A stretch of 5,463 nucleotides of DNA from Acidovorax sp. (lineage in GTDB: Bacteria > Pseudomonadota > Gammaproteobacteria > Burkholderiales > Burkholderiaceae_C). The stretch spans positions 1 through 5,463 of the forward strand of contig WOZN01000122.1 of NCBI GenBank assembly GCA_011620245.1, in the 5' to 3' direction. Below are positions 1-5,463 of this stretch, one piece after another. The translations under genes and the position numbers were made by a program. The notes below the pieces were generated by a model, which did not search any database, was not told the origin of the DNA, and saw only the letters and a program-made list of their open reading frames with translations. Position 1 is the stretch's first letter, and each line of letters begins with the position of its first letter.

Positions 1-2589
1 TACCCCAGCGGCAAGCTGCACATGGGCCATGTGCGCAACTACACCATCAACGACATGCTCACGCGCTACCTGCGCATGAACGGCTACAACGTGCTGATGC
101 CCATGGGCTGGGACGCTTTTGGCCTGCCCGCCGAGAACGCTGCGTTGAAAAACGGCGTGCCACCGGCCCAATGGACGTACGAAAACATCGCCTACATGAA
201 AAAGCAGATGCAGGCCATGGGCCTGGCCATCGACTGGAGCCGTGAAATCGCCACCTGCGACCCCACCTACTACAAGTGGAATCAGTGGCTGTTTTTGAAG
301 ATGCTGGAAAAGGGCATTGCCTACCGCAAGACCCAGGTGGTGAACTGGGACCCGGTGGACCAGACCGTGCTGGCCAACGAGCAGGTGATCGACGGCAAGG
401 GCTGGCGCACCGGCGCTACGGTCGAAAAGCGCGAGATCCCCGGCTACTACCTCAAGATCACCGACTACGCCGAGGAGCTGCTCGACTTCGTCACCGGCGA
501 CAAGCTGCCCGGCTGGCCCGAGCGCGTGAAGCTGATGCAGGAAAACTGGATCGGCAAGAGCGAGGGTGTGCGCTTCGCCTTCCCCCATGACATCCGCGGT
601 GACGACGGTGCCCTGATTGGCGACGGCAAGATGTATGTCTTCACCACGCGCGCCGACACCATCATGGGCGTGACCTTCTGCGCCGTGGCGCCCGAGCACC
701 CGCTGGCCGCCCATGCCGCCAAAACCAATCCCGCGCTGGCGGCGTTCATCGAAGAATGCAAGACCGGCGGCACCACCGAGGCCGAGCTGGCCACCCAAGA
801 GAAAAAGGGCATGCCCACGGGGTTGTTCGTCACGCACCCGCTCACGGGCCTGCCCGTGGAATTGTGGGTGGGCAATTACGTGCTCATTGGCTATGGCGAC
901 GGCGCCGTGATGGGAGTGCCCGCGCACGACGAGCGCGACTTCGCGTTTGCGCTCAAATACGGCATCCAGATCAAGCAGGTGGTGCTGGTTGACCGCGAGC
1001 ATTTTGACTACCACCAGTGGCACGACTGGTATGGCGACAAACAGCGCGGCGTGACCATCAACTCCGACAGCTTCAGCGGCCTCTCCTGCAAGGACGCCGT
1101 GGCCGCCGTGGCCCATGCACTGGCGCAAAAAGGCCTGGGCGGCCTCAAGACCACCTGGCGCCTGCGCGACTGGGGCGTGAGCCGCCAGCGCTACTGGGGC
1201 ACGCCCATCCCCATCATCCACTGCGACGAGCATGGCGCCGTGCCGGTGCCCGAGAAAGACCTGCCGGTGGTGCTGCCCACCGACTGCGTGCCCGATGGCT
1301 CGGGCAACCCGCTGCACAAGCACGAGGGCTTCCACGCCGGTGTCGTCTGCCCCGTGTGCGGCAAGCCCGCACGGCGCGAGACCGACACCATGGACACCTT
1401 CGTGGACAGCTCGTGGTACTTCATGCGGTATTGCGACCCCAAGAATGCCGACAAGATGGTTGCCGAAGGGGCCGACTACTGGATGCCCGTGGACCAGTAC
1501 ATCGGCGGCATCGAACACGCCATCCTGCACCTCTTGTACGCGCGCTTCTGGACCAAGGTCATGCGCGATATCCGGGTGAAGGGCCCCGGAGATTCCGAGG
1601 CCGTGGGGCTGGTGAAAGTGGATGAACCCTTCACCAGGCTGCTCACGCAGGGCATGGTGCTCAACCATATCTACAGCCGCCGCAACGAGAAGGGCGGCAA
1701 GGAATATTTCTGGCCGCACGATGTGGAGCCTGTGCTCGACGAAGGCGGCAAGATCATCGGCGCCAGGCTGAAGAACGCCGTCGGCGATCTGCCTGCAGGC
1801 ACGGCCATCGATTACGAGGGCGTGGGCACCATGTCCAAGTCCAAGAACAACGGCGTGGACCCGCAGGACCTGATCGAGAAATACGGCGCCGACACCGCGC
1901 GCCTGTACACCATGTTCACCGCCCCGCCGGAGGCCACGCTGGAGTGGAACGACGCGGCGGTGGAGGGCAGCTACCGCTTCCTGCGCCGCGTGTGGAATTT
2001 CGGCTTCAAGCTATCTGCTATTGATATTGTAGCTGCCAGCGCAAGCGTGGCAAGCGCTAGCAGCCTAAAAGATGTTGAATTCGGCAAGGAGGCCAAGGCC
2101 CTGCGGCTGGAGATCCACACCGTGCTCAAGCAGGTGGACTACGACTACCAGCGCATGCAGTACAACACCGTGGTCTCGGGCGCGATGAAAATGATCAACG
2201 CGCTGGAGGACTTCAGGGCCGCGGATTGTGCAGGCGCCCAGGTGGCGCTGATCGAGGGCTTTGGCATCCTGCTGCGCGTGCTGTACCCGGCCACGCCGCA
2301 TATCGCGCACAGCCTGTGGTCGCAACTGGGCTACGCCGGGCAGCTGGGCGATCTGCTCGATGCCCCTTGGCCGCAGCTCGACCCCGACGCGCTGGTGCAG
2401 GACGAGATCGAGCTCATGCTGCAGGTCAACGGCAAGCTGCGCGGTTCCATCCATGTGCCAGCGCAGGCCGACAAGGCCGAGATCGAGCGCATGGCCCTGG
2501 CCAGCGAGGCGTTTGTGGCGCATGCCGGGGGCGCCGCGCCCAAGCGGGTGATCGTGGTGCCAGGCCGTCTGGTGAACGTGGTGGTGTGA
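1..2589 (+). CDS. leuS: Leucyl-tRNA synthetase, 5'-truncated by the window edge
   Basis: Class I aminoacyl-tRNA synthetase that charges tRNA-Leu with leucine in the cytoplasm and edits misactivated amino acids. The frame is open from base 1 to TGA at 2587-2589 (862 codons visible). By comparison with E. coli LeuRS about 40 N-terminal residues lie outside the window, so the ATG at 22 inside the HIGH motif is not the start. Seen: the HIGH-type motif HMGH (19-30); [19 protein letters not shown]; the CP1 editing domain with TTRADT (643-660) and VPAHDERD (916-939), holding the conserved editing Thr and Asp; [14 protein letters not shown] (1159-1200); a zinc-knuckle-like HC..H (1219-1233) plus CPVC (1348-1359); DTFVDSSWY; the KMSKS loop as TMSKS (1828-1842); an anticodon-binding region (about 2095-2400); and a C-terminal domain ending [10 protein letters not shown]. 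The linker before the anticodon domain carries a repeat-derived insertion (about 2011-2074). Identity is secure. The closest alternatives, IleRS and ValRS, do not share the TTRADT and C-terminal signatures in this form. Confidence 0.98.
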   Translation, partial: YPSGKLHMGHVRNYTINDMLTRYLRMNGYNVLMPMGWDAFGLPAENAALKNGVPPAQWTYENIAYMKKQMQAMGLAIDWSREIATCDPTYYKWNQWLFLKMLEKGIAYRKTQVVNWDPVDQTVLANEQVIDGKGWRTGATVEKREIPGYYLKITDYAEELLDFVTGDKLPGWPERVKLMQENWIGKSEGVRFAFPHDIRGDDGALIGDGKMYVFTTRADTIMGVTFCAVAPEHPLAAHAAKTNPALAAFIEECKTGGTTEAELATQEKKGMPTGLFVTHPLTGLPVELWVGNYVLIGYGDGAVMGVPAHDERDFAFALKYGIQIKQVVLVDREHFDYHQWHDWYGDKQRGVTINSDSFSGLSCKDAVAAVAHALAQKGLGGLKTTWRLRDWGVSRQRYWGTPIPIIHCDEHGAVPVPEKDLPVVLPTDCVPDGSGNPLHKHEGFHAGVVCPVCGKPARRETDTMDTFVDSSWYFMRYCDPKNADKMVAEGADYWMPVDQYIGGIEHAILHLLYARFWTKVMRDIRVKGPGDSEAVGLVKVDEPFTRLLTQGMVLNHIYSRRNEKGGKEYFWPHDVEPVLDEGGKIIGARLKNAVGDLPAGTAIDYEGVGTMSKSKNNGVDPQDLIEKYGADTARLYTMFTAPPEATLEWNDAAVEGSYRFLRRVWNFGFKLSAIDIVAASASVASASSLKDVEFGKEAKALRLEIHTVLKQVDYDYQRMQYNTVVSGAMKMINALEDFRAADCAGAQVALIEGFGILLRVLYPATPHIAHSLWSQLGYAGQLGDLLDAPWPQLDPDALVQDEIELMLQVNGKLRGSIHVPAQADKAEIERMALASEAFVAHAGGAAPKRVIVVPGRLVNVVV
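2011..2074 (+). repeat. Palindromic repeat-like element inserted in frame in leuS
   Basis: An AT-richer stretch in an otherwise GC-rich gene. It contains the inverted repeat GCTGCCAGCGC (2032-2042) / GCGCTAGCAGC (2054-2064): 11-bp arms with one mismatch and an 11-base loop. It is flanked by an AT-rich left shoulder (2011-2031) and CTAAAAGATG on the right. It is read in frame as the low-complexity peptide [20 protein letters not shown]. Codons CTA (2011, 2065), GTA (2029) and TCT (2014) occur here and, on my reading, nowhere else in leuS. The peptide lies in the linker between the RFLRRVWNF motif (end of the catalytic core) and the [14 protein letters not shown] helix (start of the anticodon-binding domain). 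That linker also varies in length in other LeuRS. The AGCGCT..AGCGCTAGCAGC style resembles small interspersed palindromes I remember from Comamonadaceae intergenic DNA, which was not checked. Boundaries are approximate. Confidence 0.68.
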
Positions 2590-2594
2590 TCGTG

Positions 2595-3092
2595 ATGAAC
2601 AAGCGCGCATTGCTCTGCCTCGCCCCGGTGGCCTTGCTGGCCGCCTGCGGGTTTCGCCTGCGGGGGGTGCCCGAGTTTTCCTTCGCAACGCTCTACGTGG
2701 CGGCACCGGAGGGCTCGCCCCTGGCGCGGGAACTGGTGCGCACGCTGCAAGGGTCGGGCAGCACGCTGCAGGTGCTGCGCGATCCCGCCGACCTGCCAAC
2801 TGCCGAGGCCGTGCTCGATCTGCTGTCGGAGCAGCATGAACGCGTGGTGGTGGGCCTGAATGCCTCGGGCGAGGTGCGCGAACTGGAGTTGCGCCTGCGT
2901 GTGCATTTCAGGCTGCGCACGCCGGCAGGCGATGAGCTGATTCCCGACACCGAGTTGCTGCAGCAGCGCGAGATCAGCTACAACGAAACCATCGCCCTGG
3001 CCAAGGAAGCCGAAGAGGCCCTGCTGTATCGCAACATGCAGACCGACATCGTGCAGCAGGTGCTGCGCCGGCTGGCGGCGGCCAAGCGCTGA
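2595..3092 (+). CDS. lptE: LPS-assembly lipoprotein LptE
   Basis: Outer-membrane lipoprotein that plugs the LptD barrel and helps place lipopolysaccharide in the outer leaflet; 165 residues, near the family's usual length. Seen: a short positively charged start (MNKR), a hydrophobic stretch, and the lipobox LAAC with lipidated Cys18. Gly at +2 argues for outer-membrane sorting. Immediately after the Cys comes GFRLRG, the hallmark start of mature LptE. Later parts match the family: an Ala/Leu-rich helix (about 43-52), a VGLNASGEVRELEL strand (86-99), and a C-terminal helix with YNETIALAKEAEEALLYRNM followed by QQVLRRL (129-161). The gene starts five bases after the leuS stop. No Shine-Dalgarno is visible, so translation may depend on ribosomes finishing leuS. 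An in-frame GTG directly precedes the chosen ATG (2592) and is a possible alternative start. The position after leuS supports the call, since leuS-lptE-holA is a conserved order. Confidence 0.93.
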   Translation: MNKRALLCLAPVALLAACGFRLRGVPEFSFATLYVAAPEGSPLARELVRTLQGSGSTLQVLRDPADLPTAEAVLDLLSEQHERVVVGLNASGEVRELELRLRVHFRLRTPAGDELIPDTELLQQREISYNETIALAKEAEEALLYRNMQTDIVQQVLRRLAAAKR

Positions 3093-3095
3093 CGC

Positions 3096-4061
3096 TCACG
3101 CTGACGGCACGCGCATCAGCGTGCTCTTGCCAAACAGCGACTCGACCAGGTCCACGGCCAGCACGGCCGTGCGGTTGCGCACGTCGAGCGCGGGGTTGAG
3201 CTCCGCAATGTCCAGCGAGGCCAGGCACCCGCTGTCGGCAATCATTTCCATGCACAGCTGTGCCTCGCGGTAGGTGGGGCCGCCGGGCACCGTGGTGCCC
3301 ACGCCGGGCGCGATGTCCGGGTCGAGAAAATCCACATCAAAGCTCACATGCAGATGGGTGTCGGCATCCAGCCCGGCCAGCGCCTGCAGCATGGTCTGGC
3401 GCATGCCCATCTCGTCGATATGGCGCATGTCGAACACCTCCAGCCCCTGCTCGTGCACAAGGCGTTTTTCGTCCGCGTCCACGCTGCGGATGCCGATCTG
3501 GCGGATCTGCGAGGGGTGCAGCGCCGGGCCGCCACCGGGCATGCCCGCCAGCTGCGTCAGCTCCATCGGGCCAAAGCCGCACAGGCAGGCCACGGGCATG
3601 CCATGCACATTGCCGCTGGGGGTGAGCTGGCTGGTGTTGAAGTCGGCATGGGCATCGAGCCAAAGCACGCGCAATGTTTTACCCGCATCAACGCAATGGC
3701 GCGCCACCGCGCTGATGCTGCCAACGGCCAGGCAGTGATCGCCGCCCAGCACGATGGGCAGGCGGCCCTGCTGCAACTCGGTATGCACCGCTTCAAACAC
3801 CAGCTGGTTCCACTGAACCACCTCGGGCAGGTGGCGGTAGCCGTTCACCGCAGGCTGCCATGGGTTGGAGGGGCCGCTCAGGTTGCCCAGGTCGCGCACC
3901 TGCAGGCCCCGGCCTTCCAGTGCCTGCTGCAGCCCCGCCACGCGCAGGGCCTCGGGTCCCATGGAGGCGCCGCGTGCGCTGGCGCCGATGTCGGTGGGGG
4001 CGCCGATCAGGCTGGTGGACTGGGCGCTGAACTGGGCGCTGGGCAGGGCGGTGGGCGGCAT
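3096..4061 (-). CDS. rocF: Arginase (ureohydrolase family)
   Basis: Predicted Mn-dependent cytoplasmic hydrolase converting L-arginine to L-ornithine and urea; 321 residues, usual for arginases. Seen: the N-terminal strand SLIGAPTDIGASARGASMGPEALR pattern (17-40) and metal-ligand motifs GGDH (His109), WLDAHAD (Asp136, His138, Asp140) and SFDVDFLDP (Asp242, Asp244). Glu287 in AELNP also matches. The FNTSQLTPSGNVHG segment (141-154) carries the Asn, Ser and His that contact the amino-acid end of arginine in true arginases; this favours arginase over agmatinase or formiminoglutamase. The start was chosen at ATG 4061-4059 because family homology begins about 16 residues later. The frame stays open upstream to a TTG at 4187, but that extension (His/Pro-rich) does not look like the family. 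The only ribosome-site hint is AGAAAG five bases upstream. The N-terminus contains a 12-bp tandem duplication (SAQFSAQ). The gene is convergent with lptE and divergent from holA, so it is transcribed on its own. Substrate is inferred from motifs. Confidence 0.93.
   Translation of the reverse strand: MPPTALPSAQFSAQSTSLIGAPTDIGASARGASMGPEALRVAGLQQALEGRGLQVRDLGNLSGPSNPWQPAVNGYRHLPEVVQWNQLVFEAVHTELQQGRLPIVLGGDHCLAVGSISAVARHCVDAGKTLRVLWLDAHADFNTSQLTPSGNVHGMPVACLCGFGPMELTQLAGMPGGGPALHPSQIRQIGIRSVDADEKRLVHEQGLEVFDMRHIDEMGMRQTMLQALAGLDADTHLHVSFDVDFLDPDIAPGVGTTVPGGPTYREAQLCMEMIADSGCLASLDIAELNPALDVRNRTAVLAVDLVESLFGKSTLMRVPSA
3097..3123. terminator. Stem-loop at the lptE/arginase convergent junction
   Basis: A perfect 8-bp inverted repeat, CACGCTGA (3097-3104) and TCAGCGTG (3116-3123), with an 11-base loop. 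It starts four bases after the lptE stop codon and covers the last codons of the arginase gene. There is no T-run after the stem on either strand, so it is not a classical intrinsic terminator. It could be a weak bidirectional terminator, an RNA 3'-end stabiliser, or chance in GC-rich coding DNA. No other terminator-like structure is visible between the two genes. Confidence 0.35.
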
Positions 4062-4139
4062 AAGGGCTTTCTGGGGATGCGGTGGTGAATGGTGGTGCGG
4101 ACGCAGGCGCAATGGGGAATTCTCGGGGCTCCGGGCGTC

Positions 4140-4167
4140 AATGAACAGCGATGGGTGGACCTGTCCA
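4140..4167 (-). promoter_or_regulatory. Weak candidate sigma-70 promoter for arginase
   Basis: Reading the minus strand, TGGACA (complement of 4162-4167) matches the -35 consensus at five of six positions. TTCATT (complement of 4140-4145) matches the -10 consensus at three of six, with a 16-base spacer. It would give a leader of roughly 70 bases before the arginase ATG. The -35 overlaps the dyad TGGAC-CT-GTCCA, a plausible place for repressor control. The -10 is poor, so this is only a candidate. Confidence 0.25.
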
Positions 4168-4251
4168 TTTCGGTATTTGCGCAGCAATATGCAGGGGCGG
4201 ATGGGCAGTTGCTGGGATGTTCGCCGCTCGTCAGGTTCTGTCGATGGCGAA

Positions 4252-4296
4252 GCCTTGCGCCACTTGCGCCACTTGCGCCACTTGCGCCGCTTGCGC
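4252..4296. repeat. 9-bp tandem repeat, five units, upstream of holA
   Basis: Five consecutive 9-base units: GCCTTGCGC (4252), CACTTGCGC (4261), CACTTGCGC (4270), CACTTGCGC (4279) and CGCTTGCGC (4288). The three central units are identical, and the outer ones differ at one or two of the first three bases. All share CTTGCGC. The array ends 25 bases before the holA ATG. In the holA frame it would read as repeated Cys-Ala-Thr, but that frame there is probably not translated. The length suggests a slippage-generated minisatellite that could vary between strains. Confidence 0.9.
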
Positions 4297-4306
4297 GCGG
4301 CAAGGC

Positions 4307-4314
4307 GATAAACT
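4307..4314 (+). promoter_or_regulatory. Candidate -10 element for holA, possibly giving a leaderless transcript
   Basis: GATAAACT is the only AT-rich spot in the bases just before holA. TAAACT (4309-4314) matches the -10 consensus at four of six positions. A start site seven bases downstream would fall at about 4321-4322, right at the holA ATG. No good -35 lies 16-18 bases upstream; the nearest TTGCGC units of the tandem repeat are at 12 and 21 bases. The idea rests on position, on the lack of a clear ribosome site, and on holA being cut off from lptE by the arginase gene. Confidence 0.35.
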
Positions 4315-4321
4315 TTGCCGC

Positions 4322-5413
4322 ATGCAAGTCGCCCTGGCCCAACTCTCTGAGCATCTTCAACGGGGCCTCTCGCCGCTTTATGTGCTGCATGGCGACGAGC
4401 CGCTGCTGCAGCAGGAGGCGGCTGATGCCATCCGCGCCGCGGCCCGTGCCCAGGGCTATACCGAGCGCAACTCCTACACCGTGGCCGGAGCGCATTTTGA
4501 CTGGAGCGCGGTGCTCGCAGCGGGTGGCAGCCTGAGCCTGTTCGCCGACAAGCAGATCGTCGAGATCCGCATCCCCTCGGGCAAACCCGGCAAGGACGGC
4601 AGTGTGGCGCTGCAGCAGGTGGCCCAATCCGCCCGTGGCAATGACAGCACGCTCACGCTGGTGATGCTGCCGCGCCTGGACAAGGCCACGCGCACCGGGG
4701 CCTGGTTTGCGGCGCTCGAAGCCAGCGGCATCTCCATCCAGATCGACCCCGTCGAGCGCGCTGCGCTGCCGCAATGGATTGCCCGGCGCCTGGCAGCGCA
4801 AGGCCAGCGCGTGGTGGCGGGCGAGGAAGGGCAGCGCACGCTGCAGTTTTTTGCCGACCGTGTGGAGGGCAACCTGCTGGCCGCACACCAGGAAATCCAG
4901 AAGCTGGCGCTGCTGCACCCCATCAAGGAAGGTGACGCAAGCGTCACGGGCGAGCTGACGCTGGAGCAGGTGGAGGCCGCCGTGCTCAACGTGGCGCGCT
5001 ATGACGTGTTCAAACTGTCCGAGGCGGTGCTGGCGGGCCAGATCGCGCGCGTGCAGCGCATGCTCGATGGCCTGCAGGCCGAGGGCGAGGCCGCCGTGCT
5101 GGTGCATTGGGCGCTGGCCGAAGACATTCGCGCCCTCAAGCGCATCAAAGACGCCATGAATGCCGGCCGCCCGCTGCCCATGGCCCTGCGCGAGGGCCGC
5201 GTCTGGGGCGCAAAAGAGCGCCTGTATGAACGCATCCTGCCGCGCCTGAGCGACACCAGCGCCAACCGCCTGCTGCAGTCGGCCCATCTGGTCGATGGCA
5301 TCGTCAAGGGCCTCAAGGTGCCCGACTGGCCCACCGACCCCTGGCAGGCCTTGCAGCGCCTGGCGCTGCAGCTGGGGCGCGTCTGTGCGGGTGCGCCTGA
5401 GCGTGGCCATTGA
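4322..5413 (+). CDS. holA: DNA polymerase III subunit delta
   Basis: Delta subunit of the replicative clamp loader (with delta' and tau/gamma): it binds the beta sliding clamp and opens it for loading onto primed DNA. 363 residues, against 343 in E. coli. Seen: the N-terminal domain start LSPLYVLHGDEPLLQQEAADAIR (about 16-38), the delta equivalent of a degenerate AAA+ nucleotide site; the clamp-binding SLF with Leu73 and Phe74, the same residue numbers as the E. coli clamp-opening pair; ALPQWIARRL (154-163); VEGNLLAAHQEIQKLALL (180-197), typical of the middle domain; and a C-terminal collar domain with YDVFKLSEAVLAG and GLQAEGEAAVLVHWALAEDIRAL. The ATG at 4322 is chosen because it puts the SLF motif at its family position. 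In-frame ATGs at 4151 and 4244 would add a Cys-rich repeat extension. AAGG 16 bases upstream is too far for a good ribosome site. A perfect 16-base palindrome lies within the gene (4932-4947). Confidence 0.96.
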   Translation: MQVALAQLSEHLQRGLSPLYVLHGDEPLLQQEAADAIRAAARAQGYTERNSYTVAGAHFDWSAVLAAGGSLSLFADKQIVEIRIPSGKPGKDGSVALQQVAQSARGNDSTLTLVMLPRLDKATRTGAWFAALEASGISIQIDPVERAALPQWIARRLAAQGQRVVAGEEGQRTLQFFADRVEGNLLAAHQEIQKLALLHPIKEGDASVTGELTLEQVEAAVLNVARYDVFKLSEAVLAGQIARVQRMLDGLQAEGEAAVLVHWALAEDIRALKRIKDAMNAGRPLPMALREGRVWGAKERLYERILPRLSDTSANRLLQSAHLVDGIVKGLKVPDWPTDPWQALQRLALQLGRVCAGAPERGH

Positions 5414-5463
5414 ACCTAAAAACGGCAGTTGACCGCTTTGTATCCCTTGCCAGGCCGCATGAA
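5414..5463 (+). other. Spacer after holA, possibly ending in the next gene's start codon
   Basis: Fifty bases after the holA stop. They hold CCTAAAAACGGCAGTTGACC (5414-5433), AT-richer than the surroundings, and end with ATGAA (5459-5463). That ATG could begin the next gene; in relatives I recall proA (glutamate-5-semialdehyde dehydrogenase) downstream of holA. Five bases cannot confirm it. There is no clear ribosome site in front. No terminator is visible. Confidence 0.25.

Larger units (their letters stand above)
4062..4321. other. Divergent intergenic region between arginase and holA
   Basis: A 260-base stretch without a convincing gene, which must hold the promoters of both the arginase gene (reading left) and holA (reading right). 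It contains a short dyad TGGAC-CT-GTCCA (4156-4167), a second dyad TTGC-GCA-GCAA (4177-4187), a 9-bp tandem repeat (4252-4296) and an AT-rich box GATAAACTTT (4307-4316). The holA frame is open leftward to 4151, and the arginase frame is open rightward to 4187. Neither extension resembles its protein family, so both are treated as non-coding. Confidence 0.7.

Noticed and set aside
2065..2799. A 244-codon minus-strand open frame across the leuS end and lptE start
   Set aside because: It is antisense to two recognisable genes, crosses their boundary, and reads as low-complexity Arg/Pro/His-rich sequence.
3348..4088. A 246-codon plus-strand open frame opposite the arginase gene
   Set aside because: The arginase on the other strand carries all metal and substrate motifs; this frame has none and is rich in His, Gln and Ala as expected for an antisense shadow.
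4062..4187. An N-terminal extension of the arginase from a TTG at 4187
   Set aside because: The added 42 residues are His/Pro-rich and unlike arginase N-termini, while the ATG at 4061 gives a normal family length.
4252..4296. The tandem repeat as a CRISPR array
   Set aside because: Units are 9 bases and directly adjacent with no spacers.
4151..4321. An N-terminal extension of holA starting at ATG 4151 or 4244, including a Cys-Ala-Thr repeat
   Set aside because: The ATG at 4322 places the clamp-binding Leu-Phe pair at the same residue numbers as in E. coli delta. The extension is Cys-rich repeat sequence with no resemblance to the family and no ribosome site.
4007..5410. A 467-codon open frame on the minus strand across holA and the upstream region
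   Set aside because: It lies opposite holA, whose protein is clearly recognisable, and its translation (His/Gln/Arg/Ala-rich, no known motif) is what high-GC third-position bias produces on the antisense strand.
1..5463. A new defence, mobile or biosynthetic system
   Set aside because: All four genes are well-known families (LeuRS, LptE, arginase, HolA) in a mostly housekeeping arrangement, and I see no integrase, transposase, toxin-antitoxin pair or unexplained gene.

Overview
The window is GC-rich with strongly GC-biased third codon positions. Its proteins read like those of a betaproteobacterium of the Burkholderiales, most likely Comamonadaceae (Acidovorax or a close relative). That placement rests on remembered protein style and on a palindromic repeat type I associate with that family; no search was run. 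I see no tRNA or rRNA gene, no transposase and no CRISPR array, and I did not find a new multi-gene system. The unusual content is in small elements and in gene arrangement.

Layout: (1) 1-2589, +, leuS (leucyl-tRNA synthetase), missing its first ~40 codons. (2) 2595-3092, +, lptE, the lipoprotein subunit of the outer-membrane LPS translocon, five bases after leuS. (3) 3096-4061, -, an arginase gene (rocF type), tail-to-tail with lptE across only three bases. (4) 4062-4321, a 260-base divergent intergenic region with short dyads, a 9-bp tandem repeat and an AT-rich -10-like box right before the next gene. (5) 4322-5413, +, holA (DNA polymerase III delta subunit, the clamp-loader wrench). (6) 5414-5463, a short spacer that may end in the start codon of the next gene.

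The order leuS-lptE-holA is an old housekeeping arrangement also found in E. coli. Here an oppositely oriented catabolic gene has come to lie between lptE and holA. holA therefore cannot be read in a simple run from leuS-lptE and probably has its own promoter. leuS and lptE look co-transcribed and perhaps translationally coupled. The arginase would turn arginine into ornithine and urea and has no obvious functional tie to its neighbours.

The most notable observation is an AT-richer segment of about 60 bases in leuS (about 2011-2074) with a GCTGCYAGCGC-type inverted repeat. It is read in frame as an Ala/Ser-rich peptide in the linker between the catalytic and anticodon-binding domains. It looks like an interspersed palindromic repeat inserted into an essential gene and kept as coding sequence.
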